Below are positions 1-8,088 of a stretch of DNA of 64,000 nt, in pieces. The stretch's first letter is position 1, and each line of letters starts with the position of its first letter. Made by a program: the position numbers and the translations under genes. The notes below the pieces were generated by a model. That model did not search any database, was not told the origin of the DNA, and was given only the letters and a program-made list of their open reading frames with translations. Location: NCBI RefSeq assembly GCF_002367995.1, contig NZ_AP018207.1, forward strand, positions 806,001 through 870,000. Reading direction: 5' to 3'. This stretch comes from Calothrix brevissima NIES-22 (lineage in GTDB: Bacteria; Cyanobacteriota; Cyanobacteriia; Cyanobacteriales; Nostocaceae).

Positions 1-261
1 TTACTGATAGATATCGCGGCGATGGGCGATAAGCAGAATAGTGATTAGTGACTGCGCCTCATCTACTTGATCAACAACCCGCCAATCACCTACTCTATAT
101 CGCAATAAGCCGGAGAATTTACCCTTGAGGCGTTTAATATTGGGATGCTCATAAGGATTTTCTCGCAGTTGATCGAAGCAACGATTCAGACGTTCTACTA
201 GCGATGTATCTACTTCCTGATAAAATTTCTGAGCTTTGCGAGTTAACGCTAGTTCATACAT
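1..261 (-). CDS. RelE/ParE-family toxin of a type II toxin-antitoxin pair
   Basis: This 86-residue protein has the compact RelE/ParE look: an N-terminal helix with LTRKAQKFYQ, a central block GLLRYRVGDWRVV, and the C-terminal HRRDIYQ that is common in RelE-type mRNA interferases. Family members usually cleave mRNA at the ribosome, or inhibit gyrase in the ParE branch, until bound by the antitoxin. The ATG at 261 was chosen over an upstream extension because it overlaps the stop of the preceding antitoxin gene by 8 bp, the usual coupled layout. The gene ends with TAA at the very edge of the window but is complete. Which RNA or protein it targets cannot be told from sequence. Confidence 0.85.
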   Translation of the reverse strand: MYELALTRKAQKFYQEVDTSLVERLNRCFDQLRENPYEHPNIKRLKGKFSGLLRYRVGDWRVVDQVDEAQSLITILLIAHRRDIYQ

Positions 262-496
262 GACGACGAATACTGTCAAATGATACCACTTCCCCAGCTT
301 CAGCTTCCTGCATAGCTTCTTGTAAAGCTTGCTCAAAACTAGGGATGTTTAACAGTTCTGCGGTGGCTTCGTTTTCTTCTCTTTCTTCTAGATAAGCGAG
401 AAAATCACTGACAACTCGCAGCTTTTCTGGGGAAAGACGCAGCAGACGCTTTTGTGCTTCCTCAAGAAGAAGAATGTTATCTTGCTGTGATTTCAT
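254..496 (-). CDS. Antitoxin of the RelE/ParE pair
   Basis: This 80-residue acidic, helical protein lies directly upstream of the toxin and overlaps it by 8 bp, so both are likely translated from one mRNA. The first half (EEAQKRLLRLSPEKLRVV, then DFLAYLEERE) resembles small DUF2281-like cyanobacterial antitoxins. The Glu/Gln-rich tail (ALQEAMQEAEAGEVVSFD) would be the toxin-wrapping part. No classic ribbon-helix-helix motif is obvious, so the DNA-binding class is uncertain. Antitoxin order before toxin fits the usual autoregulated operon. Confidence 0.78.
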   Translation of the reverse strand: MKSQQDNILLLEEAQKRLLRLSPEKLRVVSDFLAYLEEREENEATAELLNIPSFEQALQEAMQEAEAGEVVSFDSIRRHV

Positions 497-673
497 AATC
501 TAATAATTAAATGCTTTTTATATGCTATATGAATTCCGTAGGGTAGCAAGAACATCATATTACACCCACGTTTTTGTCATGGTCAAAGTATCGCCCTAAC
601 CGTCATTCCGCCCAGAAATGAAGGATACTGCTGGCTAATGGTGGATTTGACCTCTCAACACTTGATATAAACT

Positions 674-823
674 GTTCTCTGGCTTACCCGACACACCGCC
701 CGCAGGCTGGAAGCCTGGGGCTAACGCTACGAAGCCCACCTTTGTGGGCTTTGTACGATTAGCCGCACCCTTCTAGGGTGACGGCGGGATTTCTGGATAA
801 GCAAGGGGTCTTACCCCTGATTC
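674..823 (+). repeat. Dispersed repeat, left copy (inverted partner at 3471-3647)
   Basis: The stretch begins with TTCTCTGGCTTACCCG and contains several stems (GCAGGCTGGAAGCCTG, AAGCCCACCTTTGTGGGCTT, CACCCTTCTAGGGTG). Its reverse complement recurs at 3471-3647 with the same order of stems, apart from one insertion of about 35 bp in the right copy. The two copies face each other around the pentapeptide gene. Nothing in it looks coding. Confidence 0.85.
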
Positions 824-860
824 ACCAGCTGCATCCTAAAGTTCCGGGCTAATAGGGAAA

Positions 861-939
861 GTCCACTCAAGTGGACTGAATTATGGGGTTGAGTCTACTT
901 CAGTAGACTTGATTTATTAGACTTGGAATTCATTCCAAG
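861..939. repeat. Three consecutive short palindromes
   Basis: Three perfect or near-perfect palindromes follow one another: GTCCACTCAAGTGGAC (861-876), GTCTACTTCAGTAGAC (893-908) and CTTGGAATTCATTCCAAG (922-939). A related fragment (GAGTCTACTTCAGTAG) recurs near 29580. They look like parts of dispersed intergenic hairpin elements rather than terminators, since no T-run follows. Confidence 0.7.
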
Positions 940-969
940 GTGGACTAGCAGCCAAGCGGGGATTTTAAA

Positions 970-1263
970 GGTAAGCCTCTTATCTTAAAAGATGAGCTTT
1001 TTATCCTCAATGATGAACCTCTGAACCTCAACGATGACTCTCTGAAGCTCAACGATGAGCCTTTTATCCTCAATGTTGAGCCTTTTAGCCTCAACGATGA
1101 ACCTCTGAACCTCAACGATGAGCCTTTTAGCCTCGAAGTTGCGGCTTTTAGCCTCGAAGTTGCAGCTTTTATCCTCAACGTTGCAGCTTTTAGCCTCGAA
1201 GTTGCACCTTTTCGCCTCAACGTTGCGGCTTTTATCCTCGAAATTGCGGCTTTGAGCCTGAAT
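970..1263. repeat. 21-bp tandem repeat (minisatellite), 13 clear units plus one decayed
   Basis: From 991 to 1263 there are exactly 13 units of 21 bp with no indel, each of the form G(A/T)TGAGCCTTTTAGCCTCAAC with variants such as GTTGCGGCTTTTAGCCTCGAA. A decayed fourteenth unit covers 970-990. Because 21 is a multiple of three, the minus strand stays open in two frames as heptapeptide repeats. The strict period without frameshift suggests either selection for a heptad-coding frame or recent amplification. Confidence 0.95.
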
Positions 1264-1266
1264 CAT
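985..1266 (-). CDS. Possible heptad-repeat peptide (doubtful gene)
   Basis: Reading the minisatellite on the minus strand from the ATG at 1266 gives a 93-residue peptide made almost wholly of seven-residue units such as SRNVEAK, RCNFEAK, SCNVEDK and RLIVEVQ. The pattern alternates hydrophobic and charged residues and could form an amphipathic strand or coil. A second minus-strand frame is also open as KAATSRL-type units, which weakens the case for any one frame. No convincing ribosome binding site was seen. I do not recognise a function; it may only be an open frame forced by the 21-bp period. Confidence 0.3.
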   Translation of the reverse strand: MIQAQSRNFEDKSRNVEAKRCNFEAKSCNVEDKSCNFEAKSRNFEAKRLIVEVQRFIVEAKRLNIEDKRLIVELQRVIVEVQRFIIEDKKLIF

Positions 1267-1341
1267 GAAGAATATCTCACCATTGCTGAATATACAGGCT
1301 TAAGCGTATAGTAAAATTTGCTCATCTGTATAGAATGAAAC

Positions 1342-3432
1342 ATGGGGTTAGACTTTTCTGGGCAAAATCTCCGAGGACGCAACTTCAAAGGACAAGACCT
1401 TGCGGGTGCTAACTTTAGCTATGCCGACATTCGAGGGGCAAATTTCACCAATGCTAATTTAACAGGTGCAAACTTCAGCCATGCCAAAGCGGGACTGCAA
1501 AGTCGATGGCTAATTCTACTAGTCCTTATTTCGTGGCTGTTTTCGGGACTGTCAGGATGCTTATGGGCTTACAACGGTGTTGCAGTTTCCCTAGTACTTA
1601 CGAAGTCTTACCAAAAACAGTTTGCAGGCTGGACTGCTTTAATCTTATTAGTTGTCTTTTTCTATGTCACAATTCGCTTAGGATTAACAGTTAGTTTAAG
1701 AGCTATTGCCGTTGCTGGAGCCATTGTCTTAGCTGTTGCCGGAGCCTTTGCTGTCGCCTTCGCCTTTAGTGGAACTGTACCCGGATTTTTAGCAGTTGCC
1801 TTCGCCGTTGCCGGAGCCGTTGCCGGAGCCTTTGCTGTTGCCGTTGCTGTTGCCGTCGCTGGAGCCGTTACTAGATGTGTTGCTGAAGTCATAGCCCTTA
1901 CGATAGCCTTCGTCGTCGCGGAAGCTGTCGCCAGAGCCTTTGCCATTATAAGAGATATGGCCTTCTCGGAAGGTACCGCCAGAGCCTTTACCATAGCTGG
2001 AGCAGTTGCTGGATATGTTGCCTTTGCTGGAACATTATTTAGCATTTACATCGCTTGGCAAGCAATGAAAGGAGATGAAAAATATTCCTTGATTCGTAAT
2101 CTTGCTGTCAACTTTGCAGCCACAGGCGGCACAAGTTTTCATAGCGCTACTTTAACTCAGGCTGATTTCACCAAAGCCACACTCAAAAGTGCAGATTTCC
2201 GCAACGCTATCCTGACAAATACCCGTTGGCATCAAGTCAAAATGCTTGACCGTGTTCGCCCTGGCTCAACTTACCTGCAAAACTCACAAATCCGCGAATT
2301 GCTAGTTACAGGACAAGGACAAGACAAAAACTTTGACCGCCAAATCCTGCGAGGTATCAACTTACAATCAGCAAACCTAGCAGATGCTAGCTTCATCAGC
2401 GCTGACCTCAGTGAAGCTAACTTGCAAGATGCGGATTTATCCAGAGCAAAACTCAAGCAAACCCAACTAGACGCCACCGATTTCACAGGTGCAACTCTCA
2501 CAGGTGCATTCATTGAAGATTGGGGGATTACCAATACAACTAAATTGCATGGCGTGAGGTGTGAATATATCTTCATGCGCCTACCCACCAAAGAAAACCC
2601 CGACCCCCTCCGCAAACCAGATAATCAAAAAGAAGTATTTCAAGACGGCGACTTTGGCGACTTTATCAAGCCAATTTTTGACACCCTCGACCTTTACCAC
2701 AATCAAAACGTAGACCCCCGCGCCATTGCAATTGCATTCAAAAACCTGGCAGAAAATCACCCAGAAGCTGAGTTAGAAATTGTCGCAATGGAGAAACGCG
2801 GCGATGATAACTTGTCACTCAGAGCTAAAACCGCACCAGGGAGTGATAAATCCCAACTGAGTGAGGAATATTTTGATGATTATAATCAACTCAAGGCTTT
2901 ATCCCAAAGCCAGCAATTATTACTTATAGAAAAAGATAGTCGCATTCTGAGCTTAGAAAATATGCTCACAACTGCGCTTCAGCAGCCGAAATTTTATATG
3001 CAAGGAGATAACAAAGTGTCTGATATTAGCGGTATCAATATTCAAGGAAGTACAAATGTTAGCGGTATTGCTGGCGGTGGTTCTGTCGCCAACCTGGGAA
3101 CCATTAGCGGTAATGTGAATATTGCCCTCAATCAGTTACCCGATTCCCCGGAAGCAGATAAACCGGGAATCAAAGAATTGTTGACGCAATTACAAGAATC
3201 AATTTCCCAATCAACAGAGTTATCAGATGAGGATAAAGCTGAGGCGTTGGAACAGGTGCAAACTTTAGCAGAAGCGGCGAAAACTCCCCAAGAGAATGGA
3301 AGTAAGAAGACTGCAAAGACTGCAATCACCATGTTGAAGGGAATATTTACAGGTTTACCTGCTGTCGCTTCTCTGGTGGAAGCGGGGAATAAGTTATTGC
3401 CGTTAATTGCTAAGTTATTCGGTTTGGGGTGA
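1342..3432 (+). CDS. Membrane pentapeptide-repeat protein
   Basis: The 696-residue protein starts with pentapeptide repeats (residues about 3-48: LRGRNFKGQDLAGANF), followed by a long hydrophobic region (about 55-250) with several membrane segments. Part of this is very low complexity, built from Ala/Val/Gly/Phe. Two more pentapeptide blocks follow (about 265-300 and 340-395, e.g. LSEANLQDADLSRA). The C-terminal third has a helical stretch, a glycine/asparagine strip (NISGINIQ-like, ISGNVNIALNQ), an acidic helix and a terminal hydrophobic helix (LLPLIAKLFGLG). Pentapeptide blocks form right-handed beta helices used for protein contacts; the biochemical role here is unknown. The gene is bounded by inverted repeat copies at 674-823 and 3471-3647, suggesting an accessory cargo unit. 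Confidence 0.8.
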   Translation: MGLDFSGQNLRGRNFKGQDLAGANFSYADIRGANFTNANLTGANFSHAKAGLQSRWLILLVLISWLFSGLSGCLWAYNGVAVSLVLTKSYQKQFAGWTALILLVVFFYVTIRLGLTVSLRAIAVAGAIVLAVAGAFAVAFAFSGTVPGFLAVAFAVAGAVAGAFAVAVAVAVAGAVTRCVAEVIALTIAFVVAEAVARAFAIIRDMAFSEGTARAFTIAGAVAGYVAFAGTLFSIYIAWQAMKGDEKYSLIRNLAVNFAATGGTSFHSATLTQADFTKATLKSADFRNAILTNTRWHQVKMLDRVRPGSTYLQNSQIRELLVTGQGQDKNFDRQILRGINLQSANLADASFISADLSEANLQDADLSRAKLKQTQLDATDFTGATLTGAFIEDWGITNTTKLHGVRCEYIFMRLPTKENPDPLRKPDNQKEVFQDGDFGDFIKPIFDTLDLYHNQNVDPRAIAIAFKNLAENHPEAELEIVAMEKRGDDNLSLRAKTAPGSDKSQLSEEYFDDYNQLKALSQSQQLLLIEKDSRILSLENMLTTALQQPKFYMQGDNKVSDISGINIQGSTNVSGIAGGGSVANLGTISGNVNIALNQLPDSPEADKPGIKELLTQLQESISQSTELSDEDKAEALEQVQTLAEAAKTPQENGSKKTAKTAITMLKGIFTGLPAVASLVEAGNKLLPLIAKLFGLG

Positions 3433-3470
3433 CAAATTGAAGTTGTTATTTGTTAAGGATACCACTGGTA

Positions 3471-3647
3471 AATCGGGGGTAAAATCCTTCGCTTACCCAA
3501 CAAACCGCCGTCACCCTAGAAGGGTGCGGCTAATTCAACAAAGCCCACCTTCGTGGGCTGAATTCTTTAGCCCACGCAGGTGGGCTTTGCATCGATAGCC
3601 CCAGGCTTCCAGCCTGCGGGCGTTATATCGGGTAAGCCAGAGAATTA
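3471..3647 (-). repeat. Dispersed repeat, right copy (inverted partner at 674-823)
   Basis: Reverse-complemented, this stretch runs from CTCTGGCTTACCCGATAT through GCAGGCTGGAAGCCTG and CACCCTTCTAGGGTG to a closing TTACCCCCGATT, matching the left copy in order. It carries an extra hairpin (AGCCCACGAAGGTGGGCT) that the left copy lacks. It ends 18 bp before the ABC permease start codon, so it may contribute leader sequence to that gene. Confidence 0.85.
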
Positions 3648-3665
3648 TTTGTATCAGCATTAGCT

Positions 3666-4790
3666 ATGAAATTTATTCAAAATCTCTTAAATAGTCGATT
3701 CTGGAGTTTGGCGATTAAGGAATTTCGCCAAATCTTACGGAGTCGAGAGACTTTAGTTTTATTAATCATTCCTCCCACGGTGCAAATGCTGCTTTATGGC
3801 TTTGCACTTAATCCCGATGTCCATTATCTCAAGTTAGGCGTGGTCGATTATGCCAATACCTATGAAAGCCGAGAATTAGTTTCTGTCTTAACAGTTAATC
3901 AGGTATTTACCTTAGAAAAATATCTATTTAGTCCCCAAGATTTAGGTGAAGAGGTACGCCAAGGTAAAATTACAGCCGGTTTAATCATCCCCCCAGATTT
4001 TAAACGCAATTTAGCTGAAGATAAATCGGGTGAGGTACAGATTTTAATTGATGCAGTCGATGCAAATACGGCGGGAATTGCTCAAGGTTATCTCAATCAA
4101 ATGATTAATCAATTTAGCCGCCGTCTCTCCTCTAATCAAGCCCCTCCCTTAATTAATCCGCAGACGACTTTCCTATATAATCCAGGATTGCGCAGCAGTT
4201 GGTTTTTTATCCCTGGCGTTTTAGGTTTAGTTTTAACGCTGATTAGTTCTTTGGTTTCTTCTGTCACAGTTGTGCGCGAAAAGGATACCGGAACTCTCGA
4301 ACAATTATTAATGACTCCCGCCGAAGCTTGGGAAATTTTACTAGCGAAAATTGTGCCTTTATTTATATTGTTAATGGGCGATGTAATTTTAGCTTTAAGT
4401 ATCGGCAGATTAGTATTTAGCGTCCCTTTTCGCGGAAATGCGCTATTGTTTTTAAGTTTATCAGGACTGTATTTATTTGTTGGTATCGGTATTGGAATTA
4501 TGCTGGCGACAATTTGCCGTACTCAACAGCAAGTTGTGCTGACATCGTTTTTTATCAATTTACCGTTGATTCAACTTTCTGGTGCTATCTCACCTATAGA
4601 AAGTATGCCGGAATTCTTTAAGTACTTGTCTCTACTAGATCCGTTACGCCATTATATCGAGATTGTCCGGGGAATTCTGCTCAAAGGTGTGGGTTTAGAG
4701 GTACTGTGGTGGAATGCGATCGCACTTTTGATCTTTGCTACCTTACTCTTATCTATCAGTATCAACCAATTCCGCCGTCAATTGAGTTAA
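3666..4790 (+). CDS. ABC-2 type transporter permease (YbhR/YhhJ-like)
   Basis: The 374-residue protein has the ABC-2 membrane subunit architecture. A first membrane helix sits near residues 27-47 (LVLLIIPPTVQMLLYGFAL), followed by a long extracytoplasmic loop to about 175. Five more hydrophobic segments come after it, with the conserved REKDTGTLEQLLMTP element at the start of the core. Family members export drugs or lipophilic substrates together with an ATP-binding subunit and often an HlyD-type membrane fusion protein. Neither partner lies next to it; the upstream neighbour is the repeat-bounded pentapeptide segment. The substrate is unknown. Confidence 0.85.
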   Translation: MKFIQNLLNSRFWSLAIKEFRQILRSRETLVLLIIPPTVQMLLYGFALNPDVHYLKLGVVDYANTYESRELVSVLTVNQVFTLEKYLFSPQDLGEEVRQGKITAGLIIPPDFKRNLAEDKSGEVQILIDAVDANTAGIAQGYLNQMINQFSRRLSSNQAPPLINPQTTFLYNPGLRSSWFFIPGVLGLVLTLISSLVSSVTVVREKDTGTLEQLLMTPAEAWEILLAKIVPLFILLMGDVILALSIGRLVFSVPFRGNALLFLSLSGLYLFVGIGIGIMLATICRTQQQVVLTSFFINLPLIQLSGAISPIESMPEFFKYLSLLDPLRHYIEIVRGILLKGVGLEVLWWNAIALLIFATLLLSISINQFRRQLS

Positions 4791-4822
4791 ATTAGCAGTT
4801 ACTAGGTAAAAAAGAAATTCTG

Positions 4823-4840
4823 AAGCTAAAATAGCTTTTT
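4823..4840 (+). terminator. Rho-independent terminator after the ABC permease
   Basis: AAGCTA (4823-4828), an AAA loop and TAGCTT (4832-4837) form a 6-bp stem running directly into TTT. It sits 32 bp after the permease stop and touches the stop codon of the convergent NTPase gene. The stem is short, so strength is uncertain. Confidence 0.6.
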
Positions 4841-7607
4841 ATAGATTTCCTCTTCCTAATGCCTTACGCTTCAAGACTAGTACACGCGGTCTAGCTCTTT
4901 GAGCCAGGGAAAATTCTAGACCTTCACGAAAGATTTCTGGCATATAAAATCTTGCATTTTCCTCTTTTTCTTTATCCTCGTAAATGACACCCAATTCCTC
5001 TAACATTCTCACCGTCGGTTGATCCATATCGAACTCTTCTATCGCAAAGGGAATTCGTCTTTCAGTGGGATTTTTAGCAAGTGTGTCCTCAACCCATATT
5101 TTGAAAGCAGGATATTCTTCTTTAACTTCTTTGACTTTGCCTTCACTACATGGCTTCAAAGCACGACGAATGGCTTGAGGAGGTAATAACCGACTTGCAG
5201 ACCACTTTTCAAATTGCAATTCTTTAGCATTATCTACCGTTATCGCTGCCGCATGGTACAAAAAACGCACAATATCTCTTGCCTGAAGCCTACCATTAAA
5301 ATCTGTCAAAGCTGCAAACACCCAAGAATCTGTGTAAGCTTCTCTAGAGTTATCCGACCCCAGCCTTTTACCCCATAGCTTTTGTAGTTGTTCTGTAAGA
5401 TCCTCTCGGCTTAAATTGTCAATGTTTGTTTTTTCTGCACCTATTACTTTAGCTTCACTACAAATCCAAAAAACTAATCTTATAAAAGAATCTTGATCCC
5501 AAGATAAATCATAAGAACGGTAAAGGTTCTCAAATTGTCTTAAGTTTTGAGTAATTGTATATCGCAGAAAATCACGACGTAAGAAAATTATCACACCAAG
5601 ATTAGATTGCCTAACTTCTGAAAGTTTATTTGGCAAGTCTTCAATCAGAGCTTTTAAAGCTATCTTCTCTTTATCACTAGAAGCAATATTTGAAAAAATA
5701 TCTTCTAAACCATCGAACAAAAAAATGATACGTAATCCTTTTTCTTTTAACTCACGATTTATGCTAATAAGACTTTTAGCAGTATCTGTGTCTGGATTAA
5801 TACCTATAGTTCTGGCAATTTCACTAATCCAAAATTCCGCCCATTGTGGTTCACTCCAGTTTTTCTCTGCCAATGCTCTTTTTATTCTATCCACATATTC
5901 TGAATGTAAAAATTCAGGCACACTATGAGATAAAGCTGCTGTAACCTCACTTCTTGCTTCATTGAGTACCAGCCTAGCCTTGTCACCAAGTTTTCCTGAC
6001 TGAAGGAGTGGGAAGATATGTATTTTTGCTTCCTCTTGGCTCTGTTTCTTATCAATATGATTCAAAAATATTTCCCAATATTTAAAGCGTGACAATTGAA
6101 TATAATTAAAAGTCTTGCCTGCTCCTTTAGCTCCAATTGATACTGCACGAGGCAATTCATTCCTAAAATTAGTCGCTAAATTTTTCAAAGTTTCTGTTAC
6201 TAATAAGTCTTCTCCTTGACCTTCCTCAGCATATTCATAGCGCTGACATACATCCCTAAGCCGATGCACATGTGCAAGTATATCTGTTTCTATTAGAGAT
6301 TTTGACTTTGATGTATCAATGATATTAGTTAGCAATTTTCTTTCTGCCCACTCTTGGGCAATTGCCATCATTGAAGTTGCGTTTAATTTTGAGCGAGCTT
6401 CTTCCCAGTTATTAATATAAAGTAATTCTTGAGCAAAATAAGTTTCTTTACTCTCCAATCTTGTAGAATATATATTATCTTTTTCAGACTGTATATACGC
6501 AGATTGCAATCGCACCAATGCATTTTCTACTGCTGGGAGTGATTTCAATTCTGGTGTTAGCATATTAACGATCAAACACGGATCGTAATATTTCTCATTA
6601 TCTACTCTTTCCTCTGGTGGTGCGACTCTACCAATTTGTTCAAGTACAAGACTAATACCTCGTACTGATTGGTCGTTAATTGTAGTAACTAAAAACCGTT
6701 GAATTCTGGGGTCAAAAATTATTGGACTGGATATTTCACTCAAGCCAGCTCTTAAATCAATAAATACATAATCTGCACCAATAACTTCACCTAACCGATG
6801 AATAGCATTACCGCACTCCCAAGTTCCGTTAGGGCTTCTGACTAAATCTTCAGGTAAAATAGGTGTATCTAGTAACTGTTCATCATTAAGACAGGCAGGT
6901 AAAAAATAAACAGTTGACTTACCTTCATTTCTTAGAGATTTTTTAACTTCCATAGCAAATAATGAAAGTGTTTGTTCTCTCTCTATAGGGGAATAGTGAT
7001 AAACTTCAAGAAAATCAATAAAAGAAACTGCTGGCTGTTGCTTTTCTTCTCGATTCCAATAAGTAAGACCAGGCGCTTCTAAATCAGCATCTATAATTAA
7101 TATACTAATAGATTGGTCTAATTCTTTAGCTCTATCTAGCAATGCAAAATAATGTGCAGACAAATTTAGAGTTCTACCAACACCACCTTTAAAAGAATAA
7201 AAAGCTATTAAATTAGGTTTATCAACATAGGGATTGGGAAGCTCAATCGCTTTTTGTATAACTGTTTCTTGTGCAATATCATTGTCTATATATGCAATTT
7301 CTTCCCAAAATGGGCGTATAGAAATATCAATTGTAGCTGCTTCTCCTGGAATAAATTCTACTGGTAATGTAGCATTGCCAAGGTCAAGCTCAATAATTGA
7401 GTCATCTTCTTTATACCAATCACCAAACCATTCTTTTAAGGCATTCTCTGCATTAAGCTGATTTTCTTCATTAGTAATACCAATTTCCAAAGCATCAGAA
7501 AAACAGCGAACTCTTACTACTCCATCAGGTAATTTACTCCCGTAATTAGTTTTTCGAGAAATAACTCTTCTGACATCAAGCCATGTTAATAATCTCAAAG
7601 ATTTCAT
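4839..7607 (-). CDS. KGGVGR-motif NTPase fused to a second P-loop (STAND/AAA-like) domain
   Basis: The 922-residue protein combines two NTPase modules. After an uncharacterised N-terminal domain (about 1-130) comes a ParA/MinD-like domain with KGGVGRT at 140-146, IIDADLEAPG at 171-180 and VFIDLRAG near 281-288. The usual Lys of the KGGxGKT P-loop is Arg here. A second P-loop, GAKGAGKTF (about 492-500), is canonical and is followed by a Walker B-like IIFLFDGLEDIF (about 627-638) and a sensor-like GVIIFLRRDFLR. The C-terminal part looks helical. It overlaps the upstream small gene by ATGA, so the pair is translationally coupled. Such double NTPases occur in bacterial conflict systems, but a defence role here is inference. 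Confidence 0.8.
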   Translation of the reverse strand: MKSLRLLTWLDVRRVISRKTNYGSKLPDGVVRVRCFSDALEIGITNEENQLNAENALKEWFGDWYKEDDSIIELDLGNATLPVEFIPGEAATIDISIRPFWEEIAYIDNDIAQETVIQKAIELPNPYVDKPNLIAFYSFKGGVGRTLNLSAHYFALLDRAKELDQSISILIIDADLEAPGLTYWNREEKQQPAVSFIDFLEVYHYSPIEREQTLSLFAMEVKKSLRNEGKSTVYFLPACLNDEQLLDTPILPEDLVRSPNGTWECGNAIHRLGEVIGADYVFIDLRAGLSEISSPIIFDPRIQRFLVTTINDQSVRGISLVLEQIGRVAPPEERVDNEKYYDPCLIVNMLTPELKSLPAVENALVRLQSAYIQSEKDNIYSTRLESKETYFAQELLYINNWEEARSKLNATSMMAIAQEWAERKLLTNIIDTSKSKSLIETDILAHVHRLRDVCQRYEYAEEGQGEDLLVTETLKNLATNFRNELPRAVSIGAKGAGKTFNYIQLSRFKYWEIFLNHIDKKQSQEEAKIHIFPLLQSGKLGDKARLVLNEARSEVTAALSHSVPEFLHSEYVDRIKRALAEKNWSEPQWAEFWISEIARTIGINPDTDTAKSLISINRELKEKGLRIIFLFDGLEDIFSNIASSDKEKIALKALIEDLPNKLSEVRQSNLGVIIFLRRDFLRYTITQNLRQFENLYRSYDLSWDQDSFIRLVFWICSEAKVIGAEKTNIDNLSREDLTEQLQKLWGKRLGSDNSREAYTDSWVFAALTDFNGRLQARDIVRFLYHAAAITVDNAKELQFEKWSASRLLPPQAIRRALKPCSEGKVKEVKEEYPAFKIWVEDTLAKNPTERRIPFAIEEFDMDQPTVRMLEELGVIYEDKEKEENARFYMPEIFREGLEFSLAQRARPRVLVLKRKALGRGNL

Positions 7608-8044
7608 GGTCTTTTAAGTTCTCCATCTATCCAACTTACTATTTCTAACAATTTCTTCTCTAAATCTTGGTCTGTTATCCCTGCTGTTATGCAGCATCCA
7701 CCATAGCGCCACATTTGGTTGATATCACCAGGGGTAAATTTTCTTTCGTCATCGCCATTCTTACCTTTGATTGGCTTCATACTTAATTGCGGTGGTAATT
7801 TTAAATTTACGCCAGCAGACAAACAATCGAGGATCTTGTTGACATCATGTTGACATTCAGAAATATCTGTACATAAGTCCGAGCGTTTTTTACTCTGTCT
7901 CCGCATCAAAACAGCTTTCAAACCACATTCAACAGCATAGAATAAGAGTAACCGATGTGCATTACTTCGTGGTATCTTCTCAGAAGCGGATTTATTGTCT
8001 CGCCAAGCTCTTTCTAGTTCTCTGTCCGTAAACGGAATTACCAT
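7604..8044 (-). CDS. Small HEPN-like partner protein of the KGGVGR NTPase
   Basis: This 146-residue protein is the first gene of a two-gene operon; its stop overlaps the NTPase start by 4 bp (ATGA). A helix containing HRLLLFYAVECGLKAVLMRR and a later ECQHDVNKIL resemble helices 2 and 3 of HEPN domains (cf. the common ALKA and HD patterns), and WRYGG may mark helix 4. The catalytic R-x4-6-H motif of HEPN ribonucleases was not found, so it may be a non-catalytic adaptor. I infer that it binds or is controlled by the NTPase. The fold call is tentative and needs structure prediction. Confidence 0.55.
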   Translation of the reverse strand: MVIPFTDRELERAWRDNKSASEKIPRSNAHRLLLFYAVECGLKAVLMRRQSKKRSDLCTDISECQHDVNKILDCLSAGVNLKLPPQLSMKPIKGKNGDDERKFTPGDINQMWRYGGCCITAGITDQDLEKKLLEIVSWIDGELKRP

Positions 8045-8088
8045 TACATTATTTTCAGTCTAAGTCACTACGAATTAACTCAGACATA

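Noticed and set aside
1662..2045. Long minus-strand open frame opposite the Ala/Val-rich part of the pentapeptide protein
   Set aside because: It is an Ala/Thr low-complexity frame forced by the GCC/GTT codon repeats of the plus-strand gene; it has no independent coding look.
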